Shown: positions 41,570-49,039 of the stretch, in pieces | Layout of the letters: every line of letters starts with the position of its first letter | How positions within the stretch are numbered: position 1 is the first letter of the stretch | Source of the DNA: Neomelitea salexigens DSM 19753 | GTDB taxonomy: Bacteria; Pseudomonadota; Gammaproteobacteria; Pseudomonadales; Spongiibacteraceae | Direction: 5' to 3' | DNA length: 64,000 bases | Assembly: GCF_000422345.1 (NCBI RefSeq) | Contig: NZ_AULP01000003.1 | Location: 124,001 to 188,000, forward strand | Program-made: the position numbers and the translations under genes | Notes under the pieces: model-generated | The model's input: only the letters and a program-made list of their open reading frames with translations | Told to the model about the DNA's origin: nothing | Database searches by the model: none

Positions 41570-42016
41570 TCAGGGCGTCGCTGTAGCGTCCAGGAAGCGC
41601 AAGCGCAGTGTTTCGATGCGCTCGCGATTTACGCCGAAGTCATAGTAGCCAATTTTAGATGCGCTGCGCACATCGACGCGATTTTTTTCCGGTGTATACA
41701 GCAGTTCAACATCGTCACGGTAGCGCATTATTTTACTGTGCACCTCTACGTGGAGGTAGTGCGGGGATTGTGCGATGACCTGGGTTCTCGGCAGTGCGCG
41801 CAGTAGCGATTGCAGGGTTTGCCACTGCTCGGCAGAGGTGACTTTAAATGGTGAAGTGAAAGCATCCAGGTCTTCACTCAGGCTCGATACACAGCGGGGC
41901 GCTGACGGGCAGCTTGAGAGCGCAGTGGGGGTATCGACCTGCACAGGCGACTGCTGGGGTGCCGCGCAGCCGAAAAGGAGGGCGACGGTCGATGTAATAA
42001 GGAATAAGTGGCGCAT
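41570..42016 (-). CDS. DUF1499-family lipoprotein
   Basis: A 148-residue predicted lipoprotein. The signal ends with LLFGC (Cys at about residue 17), and the mature part fits DUF1499: CPSAPRCVSSL, then a long strand-rich domain ending DVRSASKIGYYDFGVNRERIETLR. ATG at 42016 is preceded on its strand by a GGGGGA stretch; longer in-frame extensions upstream are rejected because they would remove the lipoprotein signal. Function unknown. Confidence 0.82.
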   Translation of the reverse strand: MRHLFLITSTVALLFGCAAPQQSPVQVDTPTALSSCPSAPRCVSSLSEDLDAFTSPFKVTSAEQWQTLQSLLRALPRTQVIAQSPHYLHVEVHSKIMRYRDDVELLYTPEKNRVDVRSASKIGYYDFGVNRERIETLRLRFLDATATP

Positions 42017-42138
42017 GTTGAGAATCCCCCGGGCTGATGAATAGCATTGTATACGTGGTAGTGAAAATTCGGTTGTTGTGTCATCGAGTTTTACGCGAAC
42101 TCTGCTAGGCTGGCGCAGGGTAAGGGCTTCAAAATACG

Positions 42139-43659
42139 ATGGAAGGGCGTGTGCGTATTCGATTATTGGTTTTTGTATTGCTTGCGCTGGTGGCGTCTTG
42201 TGCTGCGGTGCCGCCGCAGGCAGCCGGCGAAGACTCAATTATTCCTGCGGCGTCGCAGGCCACTACCCGCTGGCAAAAGTTAAGCGTCGATGGCGTGCCA
42301 GTAGGGCTGAGGAAGTTAGTGAGTTTTTGCGATGACACGCGCTGCACGACCGAGCAGACGCTCCGCGTTCAAATTCAGCAGCCGGGGGAGGCCGCTGAAC
42401 AAACAGAAACGCTACTTCGCTACGTAGAGGCGCGCCATGGCAGGCCGCTTCAGGCAACTAAGGTGCAGCAGTCGCGGGCGGCGACTCACAGGCTGGCCAT
42501 TGAATACCGTGGTCAGCGCCTATGGTTATCTCAGGGGCAGGCCTTCACGCCTGTCGCTGCTCAAGCCGTGGCGCAGTTTCCTCATCAGCGGCAACGCTTG
42601 TTTGCGCAGCATGCCAAAAGCGGTGAGTTGCTTACCCAGGAATGGAGTTTCGCGCAGCAGGCGGTGGAAGCGGTGCGCTACCGGTTTACACCGCTGAATG
42701 CACCGTTGACGCAGGCCTTGTCGACCGCATTGACGCCTTGGTTGACGGTGCTGCGCTGGAAAATAAGTAAAGATGTTCAGCGCCAGGGGGCGTGGCAGCG
42801 CAGTGCGATTTACTACGCCGATGGCGGTTTTACGGTGTTGGCGCAGTACAGCGAATCTGCCGGTCAGTCGATGTGGTTGTTGCCCTGTGATGACGCGTGC
42901 CGCGCCGAGCCATTGGAGGCGATGAGTCATGTATACCAACGGTTATTGCGCTCCCCCTACCGCATAAGCGATCAGGCGTTGAATGGCAAAGTTCGCTACC
43001 AGCTGCGCGGCGCGCCCTCGCATTGGCAGCCGCCGAGCACCGGTCAGCAATCCGTGCAAAAAAACGGCGATGATTGGTGGGTTACCGTATGTAAGCACTG
43101 TGATCTTGCCTCGCCTGAGGCGGCGCCCGTGGATGACTACCTTGGCGAGAGCTATTGGTTACCCTCGAAGGCCTCGGCATTTACCACCGTGGTGGATGAG
43201 CTGATAGGTCCGGCGCCCATTGCGCCAGCGGTAAAAATGCAGCGTCTAACCCGCTTTGTCAGTGCTCATATGGACGACGTGGCCACGTACAGCGGCTATG
43301 CGACAGCGCTGCAGGCGATGGAGAGCGCTCAGGGCGATTGCACAGAACATGCGCTGATGTTGGCGGCCCTGGCGCGGGCCGCCGGTATTCCCAGCCGGGT
43401 TGTTATGGGAGTGGCTTACAACAACGAACGCTTTTTAGGCAGGCGTTTTGTGTTTGTGCCCCACATGTGGGTAGAAGCCTGGACGGGTGAACGCTGGGAA
43501 AACTTTGACAGTGCGCTGGGGCCATTTAGTGCCGGACATATTGCCCTGGCTGTCAGTCATGGTGATCAGGCTGACTTTTTGGCGATGAACGCGTTGCTGG
43601 ATGGGCTACGTATTGTATCGGCCGTGCAGCTAAAAAGCCGCGTGGCCGATACCGAGTAG
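42139..43659 (+). CDS. Transglutaminase-like cysteine-peptidase-fold lipoprotein
   Basis: A 506-residue exported protein. It has a lipoprotein signal (VLLALVASC, Cys21), a long N-terminal region of unknown fold (about residues 40-360), and a C-terminal transglutaminase-like domain. The catalytic triad is visible: Cys401 in GDCTEHALML, His442 in VPHMWVEAW and Asp457 in NFDSALG. Bacterial proteins of this type are thought to be peptidases or to modify proteins in the periplasm. The N-terminal region contains several Cys residues, including CKHCD and CDDAC. It is divergent from the DUF1499 gene. Confidence 0.84.
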   Translation: MEGRVRIRLLVFVLLALVASCAAVPPQAAGEDSIIPAASQATTRWQKLSVDGVPVGLRKLVSFCDDTRCTTEQTLRVQIQQPGEAAEQTETLLRYVEARHGRPLQATKVQQSRAATHRLAIEYRGQRLWLSQGQAFTPVAAQAVAQFPHQRQRLFAQHAKSGELLTQEWSFAQQAVEAVRYRFTPLNAPLTQALSTALTPWLTVLRWKISKDVQRQGAWQRSAIYYADGGFTVLAQYSESAGQSMWLLPCDDACRAEPLEAMSHVYQRLLRSPYRISDQALNGKVRYQLRGAPSHWQPPSTGQQSVQKNGDDWWVTVCKHCDLASPEAAPVDDYLGESYWLPSKASAFTTVVDELIGPAPIAPAVKMQRLTRFVSAHMDDVATYSGYATALQAMESAQGDCTEHALMLAALARAAGIPSRVVMGVAYNNERFLGRRFVFVPHMWVEAWTGERWENFDSALGPFSAGHIALAVSHGDQADFLAMNALLDGLRIVSAVQLKSRVADTE

Positions 43660-43666
43660 AGAGAGC

Positions 43667-43867
43667 TTATTCGTAGGCGACTGGCATGTCGGCGAGGCTG
43701 TCGTCGCCGGCCATATCAATGTCTGCAACGGTGACGGCATCGCTGCTGTGAACCGCGCCAATAACGGTAACTTCTTCCAGAAGCAGTTGAGGCTCGTCGG
43801 CGCTGGCAGCGCCCGCTACGATAAGTGCTGCGGCGGCCAAAACTGCGCGAAAACTATTGAGTGACAT
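43667..43867 (-). CDS. Small secreted protein (66 aa) with TonB-box-like segment
   Basis: A 66-residue product with a signal peptide (MSLNSFRAVLAAAALIVAGAASA), leaving a mature peptide of ~43 residues, strongly acidic, beginning DEPQLLLEEVTVIGAVHSSD. LEEVTVIG resembles the TonB box found at the mature N-terminus of TonB-dependent receptors. AAGGGGATCAAAT precedes the ATG at 43867, which favours a real gene. It converges on the transglutaminase gene with 7 bases between them. No family was recognised. Confidence 0.6.
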   Translation of the reverse strand: MSLNSFRAVLAAAALIVAGAASADEPQLLLEEVTVIGAVHSSDAVTVADIDMAGDDSLADMPVAYE

Positions 43868-43948
43868 ATTTGATCCCCTTGACGAGTTTGCAAGCAACGA
43901 CACTGTGCTGCGGTGGTCTTTCAATGGTGGGCAGTATGCCCACGCATT

Positions 43949-43966
43949 GTTACAGGGGTATGACGA
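43949..43966 (-). promoter_or_regulatory. Weak Pho-box-like site
   Basis: On the minus strand TCGTCAT-ACCC-CTGTAAC resembles two PhoB half-sites (CTGTCAT) with the usual 4-base spacing; five of seven bases match in each half. It is ~80 bases upstream of the 66-residue secreted protein. Confidence 0.22.
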
Positions 43967-44032
43967 ATTTATTTCAAAGCGCGATGTTAGATGAATTTGT
44001 CATGAATTTTTGATCTGAAGGAAATGTGGGTG

Positions 44033-44449
44033 TCACGTTTGCGCTGCCGTTTCAGGCGGGCCTTTCAGTTCCACGCGGTTACCCTCGGGGTCTTGAATAT
44101 AAATGGATGGCCCGTACCCCTGTGCGCCATAGCGCCGCTGAATGCCCTGATGGGCAATGCCCTGGCCGTCTAGGTAGGCCAGCACGGCGTCGCCGTCGAA
44201 GTTGTCCAAGGTCAGGCAGAAATGGTCCATATTGTGGCCATTTTGCCCCGGTGCTGGGCCGCCTTCCTGGCCTAGCGGGGCGTCCACAGGGACGATATCG
44301 ATAAGGCTGGCACCGGCGCGCAGTTGATAAAGGCCCAGCTGTGCTTCCTCGCGCTCGATGTGACAACCGAGGCGCTGGTAAAAGTCGATCATCGCGGCGA
44401 GTCGCGTTGTGCGAAGCACAACATGGTCCAAGCCCTGGATTTGAATCAT
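44033..44449 (-). CDS. Glyoxalase/VOC-family protein
   Basis: A 138-residue single VOC-domain protein. The putative metal ligands are in GLDHVVL (His9), NMDHFCL and NRVELKG. This organisation matches VOC proteins such as virulence protein STM3117-like lyases and glutathione/bacillithiol-dependent enzymes; the substrate is unknown. It lies 27 bases downstream of the YaeQ gene on the same strand and may be co-transcribed with it. Confidence 0.85.
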   Translation of the reverse strand: MIQIQGLDHVVLRTTRLAAMIDFYQRLGCHIEREEAQLGLYQLRAGASLIDIVPVDAPLGQEGGPAPGQNGHNMDHFCLTLDNFDGDAVLAYLDGQGIAHQGIQRRYGAQGYGPSIYIQDPEGNRVELKGPPETAAQT

Positions 44450-44476
44450 TGTGACACCTGCGTTTTCAAGGTCTCG

Positions 44477-45031
44477 TTACTGAGCACGCTGCTCACCATG
44501 CAGCCATTGCGGGTGGATGGCAATATTGTCACTGCTGCTCGACACCCAGACACTGTCTTCATCCAAGGTAAACTGTAGCTGCATTGAACGCTGGGTGAGC
44601 GCGCTCAATGCCCGCGATTCGTCTTCGGGAATTTCGACGACACTCAACCAGCTTTGCTGGCTCAGCTTGCCTTGGTTTTCCTGCCACCATTGGGCTGTGC
44701 TACGGCCGCCGTAGCAAACCACGACAACGTGCCGGGCTTTGGAGCGCGCTCGGCGCAAGCGCTTTTCACTGGGCTGCCCCAGCTCTATCCACAGCTCGGT
44801 TTCTCCGCTCAGACTGTGGCGCCACAGGTCTGGCTCATCATCATTGCTGAGGCCGCGAGAAAACTGCAGTGCGGGGTCGGCAAATAGCGCAAAGCTAAGG
44901 AGTCGCAGCATCATGCGCTCGTCTGTTTCAGAGGGGTGGCGTGCCAGCGTGAGTTGGTAGGGCTGGTAATGGTGGCGCCGCAGGTCACTAATCTCGATAT
45001 CGGCTTTGAAAATACTGGCTGTTAACGCCAT
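44477..45031 (-). CDS. yaeQ: YaeQ family protein
   Basis: A 184-residue cytoplasmic protein of the YaeQ family (nuclease-like fold, cellular role unclear; E. coli YaeQ can compensate for loss of RfaH). Recognisable stretches are ALTASIFKADIEISDLRRHHY, HPSETDERMMLRLLSFALFA, ELWIELGQPSEKRLRRA and VVVVCYGGR. ATG at 45031 has GAGG 8 bases upstream; a GTG nine bases earlier is possible. The gene is between a YqaA-family membrane protein and a VOC protein. Confidence 0.92.
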   Translation of the reverse strand: MALTASIFKADIEISDLRRHHYQPYQLTLARHPSETDERMMLRLLSFALFADPALQFSRGLSNDDEPDLWRHSLSGETELWIELGQPSEKRLRRARSKARHVVVVCYGGRSTAQWWQENQGKLSQQSWLSVVEIPEDESRALSALTQRSMQLQFTLDEDSVWVSSSSDNIAIHPQWLHGEQRAQ

Positions 45032-45049
45032 TGCGGTCACCTCTGTTGT

Positions 45050-45478
45050 TTACACCGCGGCATTGTACCCGAGTATGAGCAATGCGTAGCGCAGGCTTTT
45101 ACCAATGGCGACCAAGGTAAAAAAGCTCAGTGCGGGCACGCGCATAATGCCGCCGACCACGGTCAGCGCATCACCGCCGATTGGCAGCCAGGACATCAAC
45201 AACGTCCATTTGCCGTAGCGGGCAAACCAGCCCTGCGCGCGTTCCAGGTCTTTTTTGCGTGCGGGAAACCAGCGTCGATCAGCATAGTGGCTGAGCTTGC
45301 CGCCCATCCACCAGTTGACCCCCGCGCCGAGGGTATTGCCGCTACTGGCTGCAAGCCACAGCCAAAAGGGCAGTAGCCCGGCTTCGAGCTGGGTGATCAA
45401 CAGCACTTCCGAGTAAAACGGCAGCAGTGTGGCTGCGCCAAAGGCGGCGGCAAACAGGAGTAAATACGCGCTGATCAT
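45050..45478 (-). CDS. YqaA family membrane protein (VTT domain)
   Basis: A 142-residue inner-membrane protein, the same length as E. coli YqaA, with a DedA/VTT-like core: a re-entrant region FGAATLLPFYSEVLLITQL, GNTLGAGVNWWMGGKLS and SWLPIGGDALTVVGGIMRV. DedA-type proteins help scramble or flip lipids and maintain proton-motive force; the YqaA branch is not characterised. Its ATG overlaps the TGA of the upstream glutamine-amidotransferase gene (ATGA), so the two are translationally coupled. Confidence 0.88.
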   Translation of the reverse strand: MISAYLLLFAAAFGAATLLPFYSEVLLITQLEAGLLPFWLWLAASSGNTLGAGVNWWMGGKLSHYADRRWFPARKKDLERAQGWFARYGKWTLLMSWLPIGGDALTVVGGIMRVPALSFFTLVAIGKSLRYALLILGYNAAV

Positions 45479-46152
45479 TGCGTAGCAGCCTGGCAAAGTT
45501 GCGCAAATAAACGGCGCTGGCGCGCGTGCTGAGGCAGATATTCGGGGTGCCATTGTACCCCTAGCCGAAACGGTTGTTGCGGGTCTTCAATGGCTTGGGT
45601 GATGTTATCAAGGTCGCGACCGCTGACGCGCATGCCTTCGCCCAGCCGATCAACGGCCTGGTGGTGCAGGCTATTAATTCTGCATTGCTCCTCGCCCAGC
45701 ACGTCGAAAAGTTGTGTGTCGGTATCGACGTGGAGCGTTTTATGGGGCAGCAGCATGCGCCGGTTGCTGGTGCGTTTTCGCAAGGGCGTTAAGTCGACGT
45801 GCAAGCTGCCGCCCAATACAACGTTGAGCAGTTGCGCGCCCCGACAGATCCCCAAGATTGGCAGACCGCTTGGCAGTAGCCGCTCCAGCGCGCCGATCTC
45901 AAAGCGGTCTCGGCGAGGATTCATTGGCGCGACTTCGGGGGCATCCGGCAGATACAGGCCCTGGTCGATATCGTCGCCGCCACTGATGATAATACCGTCG
46001 ATATGACGCGGCACGTCGCCGTGCTCAGGGGTGAGGTGAATGGCCTCGGCGCCCGCTCGGCGAAGTGCCCAGCGAATAAACCACCATGACACGGGGAATC
46101 GTCTGTCCTCGCCGGTAACCGCGATAACAGGGTGTGAGTCACTCGAGCGCAT
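45475..46152 (-). CDS. Class I glutamine amidotransferase-like hydrolase (peptidase C26)
   Basis: A 225-residue protein of the gamma-glutamyl-GABA hydrolase/PuuD-like group. The catalytic Cys103 lies in LGICRGAQLLN, and His202/Glu204 are in VQWHPEYLP; GIIISGGDDID is the conserved oxyanion region. Such enzymes cleave gamma-glutamyl amides. The next gene upstream (46182-47198) encodes an amidoligase, a known partnership in which one makes and the other breaks or edits gamma-glutamyl bonds. It overlaps the YqaA-family gene by four bases. Confidence 0.88.
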   Translation of the reverse strand: MRSSDSHPVIAVTGEDRRFPVSWWFIRWALRRAGAEAIHLTPEHGDVPRHIDGIIISGGDDIDQGLYLPDAPEVAPMNPRRDRFEIGALERLLPSGLPILGICRGAQLLNVVLGGSLHVDLTPLRKRTSNRRMLLPHKTLHVDTDTQLFDVLGEEQCRINSLHHQAVDRLGEGMRVSGRDLDNITQAIEDPQQPFRLGVQWHPEYLPQHARQRRLFAQLCQAATQ

Positions 46153-46181
46153 TTTGCTGATAACTGTCGTCCTTTATGAAT

Positions 46182-47198
46182 TTACAAGAGTTCGGGGATC
46201 AATCTGCTATCTACATGCTGTGTCCAGTCGCTGAATAGACTGCTGGTCGTGCTTTCCAGGTGCTCTCGGTAGGCCTGACACATCGCTTGCAAGCGCGCCT
46301 CGTCACAGGCCAGCGTGTCGACTTGCAGCCAATCGCGCCAGGGGTGGGTCAAGCCCCAATTTGGGTCGTCGATCAGGCTATTCGGCAAACGGTAATGCAG
46401 GGTGGGGCGCGCTTTCACCCGAGGGTCGTCGATATGTTGGCGCAGTAACGTTTCGTTCATATGAGCAAACAGCGGCAGCATGTCCAGTGCGCGGTTGCGA
46501 GTTGGATTGAAGTGGATGTAATCCTCGATGAGTTCATCCGCGCTGGGTTGGTAATCTGTTGCGAGCACCTTGCGCATATAATCGCGCTTAAATGGGTCAA
46601 TATAGCTGGTCAGGCGCCGGCTTAAATCGACCCTGCTGCGCTGCTTGAGCCAGTCGTATAAACAGATAAAGGCGCGAAAATAGTTGAGTACCGTCGAGGC
46701 TTCGCAATCGGGCATTTCAGGGTTTAAGTGCAAGCCAAAGGCGTTTTTGGCTGACGCTTCGGTGCCCTTGGCGCCAGCGAGGCGCAAGCGAAGGAATAGA
46801 TCTTCCAACTGCCAAAGCTCGCTCAGCGCGATAGGCGGGGCGACGATCTCAAAGGGCACCAACTGTTTGGCAACGAGCCCGACTATCGACTCTGTCAGTT
46901 CCTCGAAGTCATTGCCGGCACCGGCCTGTTCCCTGTCTCGTCCAAGCTTTTTAATATAAGCCGAATCGAGCTCGACCCCGAAGGTGCCGAAAGGCGTGTC
47001 AGTCACTTGGTATTCGTAGTCGGACTGACGTTCGATGCGGCCGCCAAAGCAGTCGACGATAGTCTCTGCGATGGCATCCATTTCCATTCCGGTAAACTCA
47101 ATTTCCACACCTAGCCGGCGCTCGCTACCCCCTTCTGCATTGCGAGCGGGGGGCAATGGCCACAGACTGGCGCGGTAGTCATTGGGTTTTGATGTCAT
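46182..47198 (-). CDS. Amidoligase family protein
   Basis: A 338-residue protein of the Amidoligase_2 family, distantly related to glutamine synthetase and gamma-glutamylcysteine ligase. The N-terminal RRLGVEIEFTGMEMDAIAETIV contains the conserved metal-binding Glu pair, followed by FGVELDSAYIKK and the central GLHLNPEM. These enzymes are predicted to form amide bonds between an amino acid (often glutamate) and an amine. GGAGACGCGA precedes the ATG. Its start overlaps the 3' end of the upstream AI-2E-family gene by 20 bases. Product unknown. Confidence 0.87.
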   Translation of the reverse strand: MTSKPNDYRASLWPLPPARNAEGGSERRLGVEIEFTGMEMDAIAETIVDCFGGRIERQSDYEYQVTDTPFGTFGVELDSAYIKKLGRDREQAGAGNDFEELTESIVGLVAKQLVPFEIVAPPIALSELWQLEDLFLRLRLAGAKGTEASAKNAFGLHLNPEMPDCEASTVLNYFRAFICLYDWLKQRSRVDLSRRLTSYIDPFKRDYMRKVLATDYQPSADELIEDYIHFNPTRNRALDMLPLFAHMNETLLRQHIDDPRVKARPTLHYRLPNSLIDDPNWGLTHPWRDWLQVDTLACDEARLQAMCQAYREHLESTTSSLFSDWTQHVDSRLIPELL

Positions 47199-48264
47199 TC
47201 GCGTCTCCGATAATGTTGGCGATAGGCTTGAGTGAGTCTACGTGCTTGCAGACCACTTGGAACAAGGTGAGCAGGGGGACGGCCAGTAGGACACCTGGCG
47301 CACCCCACAGCCAGCCCCAAAAAAAGATCCACAGGAAAACAATAATCGGGTTCAGGCTGAAGCGCATACCGTGAATAAAGGGGTCAACAAACTGCCCCAC
47401 CAGGGCGGTGAACAAGGCATAGCCAAGCGGTGCGACAAGTACCAGAGCCGGTGTGTGAAAACTGACGGCACTGACGATAGTCAACAGCATGACCGTAATG
47501 CTCACCCCGAGATAGGGGATGTAGCGCAGCAGCGCGGCAACGGCGCCCCACAGCGCGGGGTCGGGGAAGTCCAATAACCACAGACATACGGTGGTGATTA
47601 CCCCGACACCAACGTTGACCAAGGTAATAGTCAGTAGGTAGCGCGACATTTGCTCCTGGGCATGGCGAGCGAGTTGGGTGGCTGCGGCCTTATCTTGCTT
47701 GTTGGGCAGGCTATTAATAAACCGCTGCATTAGGGCGTCGCCTGAGCTGAGCAAGAAAAATAGCAGGATGATGCTGAGCGTACCGTAGACACCGAAGTTG
47801 CGAGCGACCTCCCAAATCTCGCCACGCCAGCCGGTATCCGCGATAACCACCTTGTTTATCTTGGGGTTAGCGGGGCCGGAGAATTCCTCTGCCAAACTGT
47901 CTATGCTCGCGGTGGCGGCATCGACATTGCTGCGCTCACTATTGACCTCGCGCAGGTGGTCGCGGATCACCTCTGCCGCTTCGGGGGCGCGCTGTAACCA
48001 CTCGCTGGCTGGCGATGCCAGGGCATAGAAGCCCGCGCCGATACTGCCGGTGCAGGCCGATAGAATCAGTAGCGCGGCTGCGCTGCGGGGCAGCCGCCAG
48101 CTCTGCAAGCGACTCACGGCAGGTGCCAACAACAGGGCGAAGATGAGCGCCAGTGTAATTGGCAACATGACGTCACGCGCAAGCCTAAGCGTATAAAGTA
48201 CCGCTAAGACCGCCAGCAGGCGCAGGGCCCAGTCGCTGTGTTTCGAAGATTGTGTGTTATGCAT
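47179..48264 (-). CDS. AI-2E (PerM/TqsA) family transporter
   Basis: A 361-residue inner-membrane protein with about 8 helices and a large periplasmic segment (about residues 85-145). The C-terminal signature GYALFTALVGQFVDPFIHGMRFSLNPIIVFLWIFFWGWLWGAPGVLLAVPLL is typical of the family. Members export quorum signals (TqsA) or act as Na+/H+ antiporters; the role here is not known. It overlaps MgtC by 8 bases and the amidoligase gene by 20 bases, so all are probably in one transcript. Confidence 0.9.
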   Translation of the reverse strand: MHNTQSSKHSDWALRLLAVLAVLYTLRLARDVMLPITLALIFALLLAPAVSRLQSWRLPRSAAALLILSACTGSIGAGFYALASPASEWLQRAPEAAEVIRDHLREVNSERSNVDAATASIDSLAEEFSGPANPKINKVVIADTGWRGEIWEVARNFGVYGTLSIILLFFLLSSGDALMQRFINSLPNKQDKAAATQLARHAQEQMSRYLLTITLVNVGVGVITTVCLWLLDFPDPALWGAVAALLRYIPYLGVSITVMLLTIVSAVSFHTPALVLVAPLGYALFTALVGQFVDPFIHGMRFSLNPIIVFLWIFFWGWLWGAPGVLLAVPLLTLFQVVCKHVDSLKPIANIIGDANDIKTQ

Positions 48265-48709
48265 TTTCTGAGTCTGTATTTGCCCAGTGTTTGAGGGGGC
48301 GCAGAGCGCGAAGGGTTAAAAAGGTCATCAGGCTTACCACGATCGCTATTTCATAGCGCTGCCAAGCCACCGCAGTGCCAATGGCGCCGGTTGCCCAGAT
48401 CGCCGCAGCTGTCGCGGTGCCACTAACGGCACCACCTTGCTTAAGAATGGCGCCGCCACCGATAAAACCAATGCCACTCATCAAACCATACATTAAACGC
48501 GCGTGAGATTCCGAGCCACTTAAGATGTCTCGGCCGATAAGTAGGTAGGCGCAGCACGCAATGGCCACCAGTGGGAACGTTCTCAAGCCGACGCCGCGCG
48601 ACTCAACTTCGCGGTTCCAGCCGATGGGAATAGCGAGTAGGTAGGCGATAGCCAGCTGCGTTAAGTGGTGGCCGATCAGCGGCCAATTTATATCAGCGAT
48701 TATGGGCAT
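48257..48709 (-). CDS. MgtC/SapB family membrane protein
   Basis: A 150-residue protein with four to five membrane helices and no C-terminal ACT-like domain, i.e. the short MgtC/SapB form. Signatures: IPIGWNREVESRGVGLRTFPLVAIACCAYLLIG, GIGFIGGGAILKQGGAVSGTATAAAIWATGAIGTAVA. MgtC proteins modulate ATP synthase and help growth at low Mg2+, but short homologues are of uncertain function. It appears to start the transcript that runs through the AI-2E-family and amidoligase genes. Confidence 0.9.
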   Translation of the reverse strand: MPIIADINWPLIGHHLTQLAIAYLLAIPIGWNREVESRGVGLRTFPLVAIACCAYLLIGRDILSGSESHARLMYGLMSGIGFIGGGAILKQGGAVSGTATAAAIWATGAIGTAVAWQRYEIAIVVSLMTFLTLRALRPLKHWANTDSENA

Positions 48710-48718
48710 GGCACAGTG

Positions 48719-48907
48719 TTACTTTGCCGGCTCTCGCGGCCCGAATAGCCACCAGATGATTAGCCCGAGAAGGGGTAGCAGTAGAATAAGCACGATCCAC
48801 AACAGTTTATTTGCAGAGCTGTTGCGACTTTGAACGATGTTTAGAATGGCCCAGATGTCGGCGATAAAAATTAACAAGCCGAAAAAACCGGTGATCTGTA
48901 ACTCCAT
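48719..48907 (-). CDS. PLDc_N-domain small membrane protein
   Basis: A 62-residue membrane protein with two helices: FGLLIFIADIWAILNIV and LLWIVLILLLPLLGLIIWWLFGPRE. This corresponds to the isolated N-terminal domain of cardiolipin synthase-type phospholipase D proteins, frequently found as a stand-alone peptide of unknown role. ATG at 48907 has a GGGGGC stretch upstream; a longer in-frame start adds ten residues without support. It lies 9 bases before the MgtC gene on the same strand. Confidence 0.82.
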   Translation of the reverse strand: MELQITGFFGLLIFIADIWAILNIVQSRNSSANKLLWIVLILLLPLLGLIIWWLFGPREPAK

Positions 48908-48987
48908 GTTAGCCCCCGTTATTTTTAGGCCCGGCAATGCCCGGCCACTGAATAATAGAGTAGTTTGTCGACGCAGAGTTCACCAAT

Positions 48988-49016
48988 ACAAAAACGCCGC
49001 CCAAAGGGGCGGCGTT
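48988..49016 (-). terminator. Rho-independent terminator after dapD
   Basis: A 10-base-pair stem (AACGCCGCCC/GGGCGGCGTT) with a 4-base loop followed by a T-run on the minus strand, starting 24 bases past the dapD stop. It isolates dapD from the PLDc_N/MgtC genes downstream. Confidence 0.9.
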
Positions 49017-49039
49017 CTCAAGCGGCTGTTTACCCAGGC

